64,000 nucleotides of DNA from Streptomyces sp. NBC_00440 (GCF_036014215.1 NZ_CP107921.1:5029501-5093500), one strand, 5' to 3'; shown: positions 1-9,076, numbered from the stretch's first letter. Translations and numbers: made by a program. The notes: generated by a model not told the origin, from the sequence alone.

Positions 1-249
1 CGCCTGGCAGCAGGAGGCAGGGCGGTCCGGGCACCAGGGGCCGGACCCGCCTGCCTCCGGCTGGCCTGGCGGCGGCCCGCAGTCGGCAGCCGCGACCGCC
101 TCCCGCCTCCCAACTCCCACCGCCCAGGGCCGCAACTTTGCGGTTGCGTGCCTCGCCGTTGCGTGCTTCGGGGAGCGCGTAACGCGGTAGCACGTCCGGG
201 TTCGCGGCGGGTCGTGCGGAGCCTTGCTGTGTGAGCCGGCCACGCACCA
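1..249. other. Intergenic left edge, no gene seen
   Basis: No convincing coding region ends or begins here. It lies downstream of the minus-strand DUF5691 gene. A short hairpin (CCGCAA/TTGCGG around 131-146) followed by two copies of GTTGCGTGC is visible. The hairpin could help termination but has no U-tract, so this is weak. Confidence 0.4.
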
Positions 250-1854
250 TCACGCCCGCGGTTCCATCGCTTCTGCCGAGCGCGCCTCCCCTGTCGGTTC
301 CCCTGCCAGTTCGGCGGCCATCGCAGCCCGCAGCCTCAACGTCGACACCAGCCGCTGGAATGCCTCCGACCAGTACCCGCCTGCCCCCGGCGACGCCCCC
401 TCTTCTTCGTCCGGTATCGCGGTGAGGAGTTCGAGGTGTGGTGCTTCGGTGGGGTCCAGGCACCGTTCGGCCAGTCCCATGACGCCGCTGAAGCTCCAGG
501 GGTAACTGCCCGCATCCCTCGCGATTTCCAGTGCGTCCACCACGGCCCGGCCCAGCGGTTCCGCCCAGGGGACGTCGCAGACGGCCAGCAGTTGGAACGC
601 TTCCGACAACCCGTGTCCCGCGATGAACTCGGCTACCCAGCATGCCCGTTCGTCGTCCGGTAGCGCGGCCAGCAGTTTGGCGCGCTCGGCGAGGGACGTC
701 GTGCCGGGGCCTGCGAGCAGCGCTCGTGACCATTCGGTGTCCCGCTGCCGCACTGCGGCCCGGCACCATGCGGCGTGCAGTTCCTCGCCCCAGCCGTCCG
801 CCACCGGCAGGGTGACGATTGCGTCGGGTGTGCGGTCCCGCAACCTGGTGGTCCAGACGCCGAGCGGGGTCGCCTCCAGCAGTTGGCCCAGCCACCAGGA
901 CCGCTCGCCCCGTCCCGCCGGTGGCACCGCGGACACGCCGTCGCGCTGCATCGCCGCATCGCACTCGTGCGGTGCTTCGACCGATACCCGGACCTGGTTC
1001 TCGGACAGGTCCAGGCTGACGCACGTCATCGCGCGGTCGGCCATCCGCCCGGCCAGCGCGGACGTGGGCAGTGCGGAGAGCAGTTCTGCCGCGGTGGAGC
1101 GGACTTTACGGCTCCGGTCGGCCAGGGCCCGTTCCAGGAAGGGCTCGTCCCCATCCGTGAGTCCGGTGCGCAACGAGTCGAGGAACAGCAGGCGGTCCTC
1201 GGCCCGTTCCGTGGACCACGTCGTGGCGAGCAGGTCGATCCCGGCTGCCGGTGCCTCCGTCCGTACGGTGGTGAGGAGGGCCATGCGCTCGGCGAACAGA
1301 CCTTCCTCCCAGAGGCTTTGAACGGCTTCCGTGTCGCTGGGTGCGGGCAGCGCCGCGCCCCCCGACGTGCTGCGCAGCGCGAATTTCCACTCAGGGTTGA
1401 TCCGGGCGAGCCACAATCCGCGTGCTCCGGCGAAGGCGAGTGCCTGCGGCCGCAGATCCGTACGTGCCCGCGCCGCGTCGAGCAGCGCGTCCAACTGCGA
1501 GGCCGGCGCGCGGTACCCGTGCCGGAGAGCTGCCGCGAGCCACTGGGGCAGCAACTCGGTGAGATCGGGCGCCGCACCGCGTCGTCCGCCCGATCCGGGG
1601 GGCCCGGATCGGTCGGCCAGCAGTTGAGCCAGTCTTCGTCCGGCCGGCTCGGGCGGCTCGGGCCGGGGATCGTCCGGAGCGGGGGAGGGCAGCGCGGCTG
1701 CGGCAGCGGGAAGCAGCCCTGCCCTGCGCCGTACGGTGTGCAGAGCGGCCGCGTCCAGCAGGGGAACGCCCTCGGTCGGCGCCGGCCTGCGGTCGGTACC
1801 GAGCAGAGCCGAGGTGACGAGCTCTTGCCAGGCTGTGGTGCGGGTGCTGGTCAT
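250..1854 (-). CDS. DUF5691 family protein
   Basis: A 534-residue protein of unknown biochemical function, recognised as DUF5691 from its opening (TTAWQELVTSALLGTDRRP) and its neighbours. No enzyme motif is visible. Residues about 210-265 look like alpha-helical HEAT-type repeats (RSRKVRSTAAELLSALP), suggesting a scaffold. The ATG start is supported by GGAGGG six bases upstream. It lies 211 bp downstream of the SWIM gene on the same strand and is probably in its operon. Proteins of this type are found next to SWIM, MoxR and VWA genes, as here, so it is likely one component of that set. There is no signal peptide, so it should be cytoplasmic. Confidence 0.8.
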   Translation of the reverse strand: MTSTRTTAWQELVTSALLGTDRRPAPTEGVPLLDAAALHTVRRRAGLLPAAAAALPSPAPDDPRPEPPEPAGRRLAQLLADRSGPPGSGGRRGAAPDLTELLPQWLAAALRHGYRAPASQLDALLDAARARTDLRPQALAFAGARGLWLARINPEWKFALRSTSGGAALPAPSDTEAVQSLWEEGLFAERMALLTTVRTEAPAAGIDLLATTWSTERAEDRLLFLDSLRTGLTDGDEPFLERALADRSRKVRSTAAELLSALPTSALAGRMADRAMTCVSLDLSENQVRVSVEAPHECDAAMQRDGVSAVPPAGRGERSWWLGQLLEATPLGVWTTRLRDRTPDAIVTLPVADGWGEELHAAWCRAAVRQRDTEWSRALLAGPGTTSLAERAKLLAALPDDERACWVAEFIAGHGLSEAFQLLAVCDVPWAEPLGRAVVDALEIARDAGSYPWSFSGVMGLAERCLDPTEAPHLELLTAIPDEEEGASPGAGGYWSEAFQRLVSTLRLRAAMAAELAGEPTGEARSAEAMEPRA

Positions 1855-2065
1855 CGGTTCCCTCCGTGAGCGTGCAGACGTGAACGTAAAGCTGACTGAA
1901 CGTGAGCGCAGTGGATTCCCTGGTCGGGCGGGCGGTCAGCCACGGTGTCGGCCAGACCGGACCAGGCCGAGCCATATCAGGCCAGGGCGGACCGGGCAGG
2001 GGAGACCTCGGCTAGGTCCGGGCCCACGAAGATCGGCCGGAGGACCCAGGCCACGTCAGGCCAGT

Positions 2066-3469
2066 TCAGGTCAGCGGAACGGCTTCGGCCGTGCCTGGTG
2101 TCCAGGCCGTCAGCGGGGTGAATCCCCGGTGGCCGCACTCGCCGAATACGGTGACCGGGCTCCCACCGGACAGCGCGGTGAGCTTCCACAGTCCTGTCCT
2201 GGCCGACGCGTCCGGGGTGATGGGCAGAGCGGACCCTCCCTCGGCGTCGGCCAGTTGCCAGCCGCTGCTTCCGCCGGCACCGGGCACCGGTATGACGGAA
2301 GACAGGGTCGCCGGCCAGGAACCGAGCCAGGGGTCGTCGCGCAGGGCCTGTCCGTACGCGCTGAGGGCGGCGCAGGTCGATATCCCCTCGGGCGGGCCGT
2401 CCGACCGTTCCGGCGGGCCGAACCGCTCGCCCAGCGCGGCCCGTAGCTGTCCGGAACCCGGATACGGCATCAGGTCCGCATCCAGGGTCAGGCCCACGGG
2501 CAGAGCCACCCCCGGTGCTCTGCCCGCCGCGCCGAAGTCCAGCAGCTGTGCGGTGCGCCCCGACCGGCTTCCGTGCAACCAGATGCGACGAGTGGTGAGT
2601 TTCCCGTCGCTGGAGTCCTGCTGCGAGAGAACCAGCCACCGGTCCCGGACGGGTGGACCCTCGGCTGACACGGGCAGGCCGACGCGGGTACGGACCGTCG
2701 TGGCCAGTGCGTCCGGCAACAGCTCACGTCCGAGCCAGGCCCTGTCCAGCAGATGCAGCATCGCGCACTCCTCCAGGAGCCGCACCGGCCAGCCCTGGCC
2801 GGACGACGGGATGGCGCCCAACTCCCTTACCCGGAAAGCGAGTCCTGGGGCCTGTGCGTCGACCATGCGGGCTGCGGTCTCCTCCCACAGCGCGTACCCC
2901 GACTGCTCCGCCCCGGCCAGACCGGCACGCAGCAGGTCGTCGAGGCGCTGTTCCAGCTCCGTGGCGCCGGCGGTGACCCGCTCGGCCCGGCGCTCCGCCC
3001 GCCGCCTGGCCGCTTCCGGATCCGCCGCCTTCCCAGGACCGGAACCAGGGACACCCGCCGAACTCCCCTCGGACCGGGCCGCCCTGCGTCCTTGGAGCCA
3101 CTCGGCGACCCACTCCGGCGGCGTCGGTGTGTCTTTCACCGCCTCGTCCGCAGCCGCCCAGAGCAGCAGCAGGCCCAGCGCGTGCTTGCACGGAAACTTC
3201 CGGCTGGGACAACTGCACCTGTACGCCACCCCTGTTGTATCGACGACAGTCCGGTACGGCTTGCCACCGCTTCCGCTGCACAGCCCCCACACGGCGCCCG
3301 AGCCGCCCGCCCACCCCGCTTCCGACCACGACCCGGACGATCCGCCGAGCCTGCTCCCCGCCGTGCGTGACGCTGCGTCAGGAGCCAGTGCCAGCACCTG
3401 GTCAGCAGACCAGCGCGCCCACTGCCGACCGCCCTGCCGACCCTCCTGCCGAACCCCCTGCTGATTCAT
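2066..3469 (-). CDS. SWIM zinc finger family protein
   Basis: A 467-residue protein with a SWIM zinc-binding signature at about residues 85-100: CSC, six residues, then CKH, inside the stretch YRCSCPSRKFPCKH. SWIM fingers bind DNA or protein; the rest of the protein is not recognised. I choose the ATG at 3469 rather than the GTG at 3499. GGAG lies just upstream, and a promoter -10 at 3477-3482 places the transcription start at or next to this ATG, so the message may be leaderless. The gene is divergent from the MoxR ATPase gene and is followed by the DUF5691 gene. Together with MoxR, DUF5682 and VWA genes it forms a recurring, functionally uncharacterised neighbourhood. Confidence 0.85.
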   Translation of the reverse strand: MNQQGVRQEGRQGGRQWARWSADQVLALAPDAASRTAGSRLGGSSGSWSEAGWAGGSGAVWGLCSGSGGKPYRTVVDTTGVAYRCSCPSRKFPCKHALGLLLLWAAADEAVKDTPTPPEWVAEWLQGRRAARSEGSSAGVPGSGPGKAADPEAARRRAERRAERVTAGATELEQRLDDLLRAGLAGAEQSGYALWEETAARMVDAQAPGLAFRVRELGAIPSSGQGWPVRLLEECAMLHLLDRAWLGRELLPDALATTVRTRVGLPVSAEGPPVRDRWLVLSQQDSSDGKLTTRRIWLHGSRSGRTAQLLDFGAAGRAPGVALPVGLTLDADLMPYPGSGQLRAALGERFGPPERSDGPPEGISTCAALSAYGQALRDDPWLGSWPATLSSVIPVPGAGGSSGWQLADAEGGSALPITPDASARTGLWKLTALSGGSPVTVFGECGHRGFTPLTAWTPGTAEAVPLT

Positions 3470-3476
3470 GGCTCCG

Positions 3477-3499
3477 AAGGTACGTGCCACCACTGACAA
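3477..3499 (-). promoter_or_regulatory. Candidate DNA-damage (PafBC-type) promoter for the SWIM gene
   Basis: On the minus strand the sequence reads TTGTCAGTG, eight bases, TACCTT. This fits the actinobacterial RecA-independent DNA-damage promoter consensus TTGTCRGTG-N8-TANNNT exactly. Transcription would start about 7 bases on, at the ATG at 3469. The match is seen directly; damage induction is inferred. Confidence 0.6.
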
Positions 3500-3535
3500 T
3501 CGGCCCTGAGCTGCGGAAACGGTCGATTGTCAGTG
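3491..3535. repeat. Perfect 12-bp inverted repeat in divergent promoter region
   Basis: CACTGACAATCG at 3491-3502 is the exact reverse complement of CGATTGTCAGTG at 3524-3535, with 21 bases between them. Each arm contains the TTGTCAGTG box pointing outward toward its own operon. This makes the site a shared activator target or an operator controlling both directions. Confidence 0.8.
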
Positions 3536-3549
3536 CCATGGTGCACGGT
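3527..3549 (+). promoter_or_regulatory. Candidate PafBC-type promoter for the MoxR operon (imperfect -10)
   Basis: The plus strand reads TTGTCAGTG, eight bases, CACGGT. The upstream box is perfect, but the -10 keeps only A2 and T6 of TANNNT (first base C instead of T). Transcription would begin near 3556, leaving a leader of about 30 bases that includes the GGAGGGGG ribosome-binding site of the ATPase gene. Confidence 0.42.
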
Positions 3550-3587
3550 GGGAACCACATCCGGTCGAACGATCTGGAGGGGGATCC

Positions 3588-4691
3588 ATGACCACGTCCG
3601 AAAACACCGGTGCACAGGTTCTGAGGCCGCACGCCGAGGACGCATTCGCCCACGAGCTCACGGCACTTGCCGCCGCGGACGACCGGCCGCGCCCCGAGCG
3701 CTGGAAGCTCTCGCCGTGGGCCGTGGCCACCTATCTCCAGGGCGGCACGCTGCCCGACGGCACGGTGATCACACCGAAATACGTCGGACCGCGCCGTATC
3801 GTCGAAGTCGCCGTAACCACGCTCGCGACCGACCGTGCACTGCTGCTGCTCGGTGTTCCCGGCACCGCCAAGACCTGGGTCTCCGAGCACCTCGCCGCGG
3901 CCGTGAGCGGTGACTCCACCCTGCTCGTCCAGGGCACGGCCGGGACGCCCGAGGAAGCGATCAGATACGGCTGGAACTACGCGCAGCTGCTGGCCCATGG
4001 ACCCAGCCGTGACGCCCTGGTGCCCAGCCCCGTCATGCGGGCCATGGCGGACGGCATGACGGCACGCGTCGAGGAGCTGACCCGGATCCCCGCCGATGTG
4101 CAGGACACTCTGATCACGATCCTGTCCGAGAAGACGCTGCCCGTCCCGGAGCTGGGCCAGGAGACGCAGGCAGTCCGCGGATTCAATCTGATCGCCACGG
4201 CCAACGACCGCGACCGCGGGGTCAATGAGCTGTCCAGCGCGCTGCGTCGGCGGTTCAACACGGTGGTTCTGCCGCTGCCGTCCACCGCCGATGCCGAGGT
4301 CGACATCGTCTCCCGGCGCGTCGATCAGATCGGTCGTTCGCTCGATCTTCCCGCCGCGCCCGAAGGGATGGACGAGATCCGCCGGGTGGTGACCGTCTTC
4401 CGTGAGTTGCGCGGCGGGGTCACCGCTGACGGGCGGACGAAGGTCAAGTCCCCGTCGGGCACCCTCTCCACAGCCGAGGCGATCTCCGTCGTCACCAACG
4501 GGCTTGCTCTCGCGGCGCACTTCGGCGACGGGGTGCTCCGGTCGGCCGACGTCGCCGCCGGCCTGCTGGGCGCGGTCGTACGCGATCCAGCGGCCGACCG
4601 GGTGGTCTGGCAGGAATATCTGGAGACCGTGGTGCGGGAACGGGACGGCTGGAAGGACTTCTACCGGGCCTGCCGGGAGGTCTCGGTATGA
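3588..4691 (+). CDS. MoxR-type AAA+ ATPase
   Basis: A 367-residue AAA+ ATPase. Walker A is GVPGTAKT (about residue 89). The Walker B region is the variant VEELTR (about 160), where MoxR proteins usually have DE-NR. Sensor 1 is NLIATAND and the arginine-finger region is SSALRRRF. The C-terminal lid helices follow. MoxR ATPases act as chaperones that remodel or load metal cofactors into partners, usually with a VWA protein, which is encoded two genes downstream. A strong GGAGGGGG precedes the ATG. The stop codon overlaps the next start by four bases (ATGA), so translation is coupled. Cytoplasmic; substrate unknown. Confidence 0.88.
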   Translation: MTTSENTGAQVLRPHAEDAFAHELTALAAADDRPRPERWKLSPWAVATYLQGGTLPDGTVITPKYVGPRRIVEVAVTTLATDRALLLLGVPGTAKTWVSEHLAAAVSGDSTLLVQGTAGTPEEAIRYGWNYAQLLAHGPSRDALVPSPVMRAMADGMTARVEELTRIPADVQDTLITILSEKTLPVPELGQETQAVRGFNLIATANDRDRGVNELSSALRRRFNTVVLPLPSTADAEVDIVSRRVDQIGRSLDLPAAPEGMDEIRRVVTVFRELRGGVTADGRTKVKSPSGTLSTAEAISVVTNGLALAAHFGDGVLRSADVAAGLLGAVVRDPAADRVVWQEYLETVVRERDGWKDFYRACREVSV

Positions 4692-7327
4692 CCGGATCCA
4701 CGGCTTGTCCCGTATCCGATGTGCCCTCGGTGCGGGAGCCCACTCCCGCCGGGCAGCCCGCTCCTGGACAGCCCGCTCCCGCCGGCCAGGGCCTTCCTTC
4801 GTCCCGAGCCACACCGTCCGCGCCCGCCACCCGCCCTGCGGCAGCTGACCCTCTGCTGCTCGGCGTGCGGCACCACGGTCCCGGCTCGGCCCGTGCGGTG
4901 CTGGCCGCGCTGGACGCAGCAGTGCCCGATGCCGTGCTGATCGAGGGGCCACCCGAGGGTGACGCCTTGCTGCCGCTCGCCGCGGCCGCGGAGATGACGC
5001 CACCGGTCGCACTGCTTGCCCATGTGGTGGGCGATCCGGGCCGGGCCGCTTTCTGGCCACTGGCGGAGTTCTCTCCGGAGTGGGTGGCGATCCGCTGGGC
5101 GCAGCGCCACGGCGTGCCGGTCCGATTCATCGATCTGCCTGCGGCGCACTCCCTCGCGATGGCCGAGGAGGACCCCGCGGAGCTGCTTGCGGAGGAGTCC
5201 GGGGAGCGGGAGGGGGCGGAGGACGGGCCTGAACGTCTCGGAGACAGCGGGCCGCCCGGCGGGAGCGAACCGGACGGCAGTGGCTCCGGCACGGGTGTGC
5301 CTGGTGACAGCGAGCCCCCGGGGGCGTCGGCTGCGGTACGGATCGACCCGATCGGCGTGCTGGCCGAAACCGCTGGGTACGACGACGCCGAGCGCTGGTG
5401 GGAGGACGTCGTCGAGCACCGTGGCCCCGGCGCTCCCGGCTCGGGAAAGGACCCGCTCGCGCTGTTCGCCGCACTCGCCGAAGCCATGGCGGCCCTCCGC
5501 GAGACCTACGGTGACGCGGGGTTTCCCCGGGACCGGGTGCGCGAGGCCTTCATGAGGATCCAACTACGGTCGGCCCGGAAGGAATTCAGCGGCCCGGTGG
5601 CAGTGGTCTGCGGCGCCTGGCACGTCCCTGCCCTGGCTGTGAAGACCACTGTCGCGGCGGACCGTGCCCTGCTCAAGGCGCTGCCCAAGGTGAAGGCCGA
5701 GATGACCTGGGTGCCCTGGACGCACCGGAGGCTCGCCCGGCGCAGCGGGTACGGAGCCGGTATCGAGTCGCCCGGCTGGTACCGGCACCTGTTCAGTGCC
5801 GACGACCGCCCGGTCGAGCGCTGGATGACCAAGGTCGCACGGCTGCTGCGGGATGAGGACCGGATGGTCTCCTCCGCCCATGTCATCGAAGCGGTGCGGC
5901 TCGCGGGGACACTCGCCGCTCTGCGCGGGCGCCCGCTGCCCGGGCTGGCGGAGACGACCGATGCCGTGAAAGCGGTGATGTGCGACGGCTCCGACGTACC
6001 GCTCATGCTCGTCCACGACCGGCTTGTCGTCGGCGAGGTGCTCGGCGAGGTCCCGGACGCCGCCCCCGCCGTGCCGCTCCAGCGTGATCTGACCCGGGCT
6101 CAGCGCACGCTCCGGCTCAGGCCGGAAGCAGCGGAAAGGGACCTGGACCTCGATCTGCGCAAGGAGACCGACTCCGCGCGGTCCCGGCTGCTGCACCGGT
6201 TGCGGCTTCTCGGGGTCGGCTGGGGTGAGCCGGGCCGCGGCCGGGCGAGTACGGGCACCTTCCGGGAGAGCTGGCGGCTCCGCTGGGAGCCGGAGCTGTC
6301 CCTGCGGGTCGCGGAGGCCGGGATGTGGGGGACGACCGTGCTCTCCGCCGCCACCGCCAGAGCCGAGTCGCAGGCCGTGTCCGCGACCGCGCTCGCCTCC
6401 GTCACCGCGCTCGCCGAGCAGTGCCTGCTGGCTGAACTGCCCGATGCGCTCCCGGTGGTGATGCGTGCCCTGGCCGACCGCGCCGCGCTCGACACCGACG
6501 TCGGCCATCTTGCCGGTGCGCTGCCCGCGCTGGCCCGTTCGCTGCGGTACGGAGATGTTCGCTCCACCGGTACGGCGGCGCTCGGCGAGGTCGCCGCGGG
6601 CCTGGCCGAGCGGATCTGCGTCGGCCTGCCGCCGGCCTGTACGGGACTGGACGCGGACGGTGCGAACGAGATGCGGGGCCATGTGGAGGGGGTCCACACC
6701 GCGATCGGACTGCTGCCGGACGCCGCAGGGCTGCGTGAGCGGTGGAGCGAGGTGCTGCGCAGACTGTCCGGACGGGACTCCGTCGCCGGGCTGATACGCG
6801 GGCGGGCTGTCCGGCTCCTGCTCGACGACGGACAGCTTGCGGAGGAGGAGACAGCACGGCTCATGGGCCTCGCCCTGTCGCCGGGCGCGCTGCCCGCCGA
6901 CGCGGCCGCCTGGATCGAAGGCTTCATCGGTGGGGCGTCCGGGGCGGGGACGCTCCTGGTGCACGACGAGCGGCTGCTCGGGCTGGTCGACGCATGGCTG
7001 GCGGGCGTGGCGCCGGAGGCGTTCACCGAGGTACTGCCGTTGCTGCGCCGTACGTTCTCGGCGTACGAGCCGGGGGTACGCCGCACGCTCGGCGAGCTCG
7101 TCAGGCGCGGAGTTGGGGCCGGCGGGGCCGGCAAGGCTTATGGGGTGGGCGGGACTTCTGGGATTCGTGGTGTTCCGGGGGCTGGTGAGGGGCCAGGAAG
7201 GGTTGAGGAGTCGGTGCCCGGGTTCGGGGCCGGGCTCGACGTGGAGCGTGCCGACGCGGTCCTGCCGGTGCTGCGGCTGCTCATCGGGAGGCCGGGCGTC
7301 AACGATCTGATGGGGGCGGGCGGATGA
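4688..7327 (+). CDS. DUF5682 family protein
   Basis: An 879-residue protein recognised as DUF5682 by its opening motif and operon. The first 50 residues are Pro/Ala-rich linker. Residues 58-70 read LGVRHHGPGSARA and residues 309-315 read GAWHVPA. These paired His-containing motifs recall the two histidine motifs of TraB/EreA-type (TIKI) putative metallohydrolases; that link is my inference. An acidic low-complexity insertion occupies about residues 165-215, and a Gly-rich one lies near 815-835. The C-terminal half is helical with no clear motif. It overlaps the ATPase gene and the VWA gene by 4 bases each, so the three proteins are probably made together. Exact function unknown. Confidence 0.82.
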   Translation: MTGSTACPVSDVPSVREPTPAGQPAPGQPAPAGQGLPSSRATPSAPATRPAAADPLLLGVRHHGPGSARAVLAALDAAVPDAVLIEGPPEGDALLPLAAAAEMTPPVALLAHVVGDPGRAAFWPLAEFSPEWVAIRWAQRHGVPVRFIDLPAAHSLAMAEEDPAELLAEESGEREGAEDGPERLGDSGPPGGSEPDGSGSGTGVPGDSEPPGASAAVRIDPIGVLAETAGYDDAERWWEDVVEHRGPGAPGSGKDPLALFAALAEAMAALRETYGDAGFPRDRVREAFMRIQLRSARKEFSGPVAVVCGAWHVPALAVKTTVAADRALLKALPKVKAEMTWVPWTHRRLARRSGYGAGIESPGWYRHLFSADDRPVERWMTKVARLLRDEDRMVSSAHVIEAVRLAGTLAALRGRPLPGLAETTDAVKAVMCDGSDVPLMLVHDRLVVGEVLGEVPDAAPAVPLQRDLTRAQRTLRLRPEAAERDLDLDLRKETDSARSRLLHRLRLLGVGWGEPGRGRASTGTFRESWRLRWEPELSLRVAEAGMWGTTVLSAATARAESQAVSATALASVTALAEQCLLAELPDALPVVMRALADRAALDTDVGHLAGALPALARSLRYGDVRSTGTAALGEVAAGLAERICVGLPPACTGLDADGANEMRGHVEGVHTAIGLLPDAAGLRERWSEVLRRLSGRDSVAGLIRGRAVRLLLDDGQLAEEETARLMGLALSPGALPADAAAWIEGFIGGASGAGTLLVHDERLLGLVDAWLAGVAPEAFTEVLPLLRRTFSAYEPGVRRTLGELVRRGVGAGGAGKAYGVGGTSGIRGVPGAGEGPGRVEESVPGFGAGLDVERADAVLPVLRLLIGRPGVNDLMGAGG

Positions 7328-8484
7328 ACGCGATGGGTGAACGGCTGCGGCGCTGGCGGCTCGTCCTCGGGGGCGATGCGGCAGAGACCACCGGGGTCTC
7401 ACTCGGAGGCCGGGACGCAGCGATGGACGGGGCGCTCGGTGCGCTGTACGGCAAGGGAGGGAAGGGAGGCGGACGCAGCGGCGACCGGTCGGCGGGTCTC
7501 GGGGCGTCCGCGCCGTCCGTCGCGCGCTGGCTGGGCGACATCCGTACGTACTTTCCGAGCTCCGTCGTCCAGGTGATGCAGCGCGATGCCATCGAACGGA
7601 TCGGTCTGTCCGCGCTGTTGCTGGAGCCGGAGATGCTGGAAGCCGTCGAGGCGGACGTGCACCTGGTCGGGACGTTGCTCTCGCTCAACAAGGCGATGCC
7701 CGAAACGACCCGGGAGACAGCCCGCGCCGTGGTCCGTAAGGTGGTCGAGGAGCTGGAGAAACGGCTCTCGACGAGGACACGGGCCACTGTTACGGGAGCA
7801 CTGGACCGTTCCGCGAGGATCAGCAGACCGCGCCACCGGGACATCGACTGGGACCGCACCATCCGCGCCAACCTGAAGAACTATCTGCCCGAGTACGGCA
7901 CGGTCGTTCCGGAGCGCCTCATCGGCTACGGTCACGCCGGGCAGTCGGTGAAGAAGGACGTCATACTCTGCGTCGACCAGTCGGGCTCGATGGCGGCCTC
8001 GGTGGTCTATGCGTCGGTGTTCGGCGCGGTTCTCGCCTCGATGCGGTCCATCTCCACCCGTCTTGTCGTCTTCGACACTGCCGTTGTCGATCTGACGGAA
8101 CAACTCGATGATCCGGTCGATGTTCTCTTCGGCACCCAACTCGGCGGTGGCACCGACATCAACCGGGCACTGGCGTACTGCCAGTCGCAGATCACCCGGC
8201 CGACCGACACGGTCGTAGTCCTGATCAGCGACCTCTACGAGGGAGGGATACGGGACGAAATGCTGAAGCGCGTCGCGGCGATGAAGGCGTCGGGCACCCA
8301 GTTCGTCACGCTGCTCGCCCTGTCCGACGAGGGCGCGCCCGCGTACGACCACGCCCACGCGGAGGCCCTGGCCGCGCTGGGAGCCCCCGCATTCGCCTGT
8401 ACGCCCGACCTCTTCCCGGACGTCATGGCGGCGGCGATCGAGAGAAGACCCCTGCCCATACCGGACATGGCGGTGCGCCAGTAA
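7324..8484 (+). CDS. VWA domain-containing protein
   Basis: A 386-residue protein whose C-terminal half (about residues 215-375) is a von Willebrand A domain. The metal-ion adhesion site is intact: DQSGS for DxSxS, the later threonine in GGTDINRA, and the aspartate in LISDLYEGG. The N-terminal half is helical and carries a Gly-rich stretch near residue 40-55. VWA proteins paired with MoxR ATPases act as the metal-binding substrate or adaptor of the ATPase. It is the last gene of the three-gene operon, with its start overlapping the DUF5682 stop by four bases. A 14-bp duplication (GCGGTGCGCCAGTA) spans its stop codon. Confidence 0.9.
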   Translation: MNAMGERLRRWRLVLGGDAAETTGVSLGGRDAAMDGALGALYGKGGKGGGRSGDRSAGLGASAPSVARWLGDIRTYFPSSVVQVMQRDAIERIGLSALLLEPEMLEAVEADVHLVGTLLSLNKAMPETTRETARAVVRKVVEELEKRLSTRTRATVTGALDRSARISRPRHRDIDWDRTIRANLKNYLPEYGTVVPERLIGYGHAGQSVKKDVILCVDQSGSMAASVVYASVFGAVLASMRSISTRLVVFDTAVVDLTEQLDDPVDVLFGTQLGGGTDINRALAYCQSQITRPTDTVVVLISDLYEGGIRDEMLKRVAAMKASGTQFVTLLALSDEGAPAYDHAHAEALAALGAPAFACTPDLFPDVMAAAIERRPLPIPDMAVRQ

Positions 8485-9076
8485 GCGGTGCGCCAGTACC
8501 AGGGGCCCTGCCCGACTGGCCGCCCCCGATGCTCGTGCAAAGAGCGTTCCGCCGCCCGTGGCAACCGCGCACGTGCAGGTGAAGCCCTTGGCCCCCAAAG
8601 CCTGGCCCTGTACATGGCCCACCGCGTGGCCCGGAGCTCGGCCAAGAGCCTCGGCACCGTCGGGGCCCGGCGCCGCGCGTCCCGCCGTCGGACACGCTGT
8701 TTCCGGTGCCTGGGCCGTTGTGGAATCGGTCACCCCGGGCGACGTGGCGGACACGCAGGCCACCGGCGTTCAGCCGCTCTCCTGACCGCGCTCCGAGCGC
8801 GTCGGCGCAGCTCACCGGGCGTTTCCCCGATGCAGGGGAGCCGCCTGGCCCGTGCAGGGGTCTTGTGACCGTAATCACCGCGCAGGTGTGATCCGCGATT
8901 TAGGGACCCGGCGCCCACGGGGATAACCTGCGAGACGGACATGCCGCGTACTCGGACACCGTCTACGCCTCCCTAGTGACAGCGCAGTCACGTTGCCCTT
9001 CGCGGCACGCCCACGCAGACAAGTAACCGCGATCACTACTGCGACGACGATTTAAAGCAAAGGGAGACGGACGCGC
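8485..9076. other. 592-bp intergenic region upstream of sucC
   Basis: No convincing gene. It begins with the second copy of a 14-bp direct repeat (8470-8483 and 8485-8498). The part near sucC is less GC-rich and presumably carries the sucCD promoter. A perfect small palindrome, GTGAC-agcgca-GTCAC, sits at 8976-8991, about 90 bases before the sucC start, and is a possible regulator site. No riboswitch or terminator was recognised. Confidence 0.4.

Noticed and set aside
775..1869. Long plus-strand open frame opposite DUF5691
   Set aside because: A shadow of the real gene: Arg/Gly/Pro-rich composition and no family motif. The minus-strand frame has the ribosome-binding site.
3402..5060. 552-residue minus-strand open frame across the MoxR gene
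   Set aside because: Antisense shadow; Arg-rich with no recognisable domain. The plus-strand ATPase has all AAA+ motifs.
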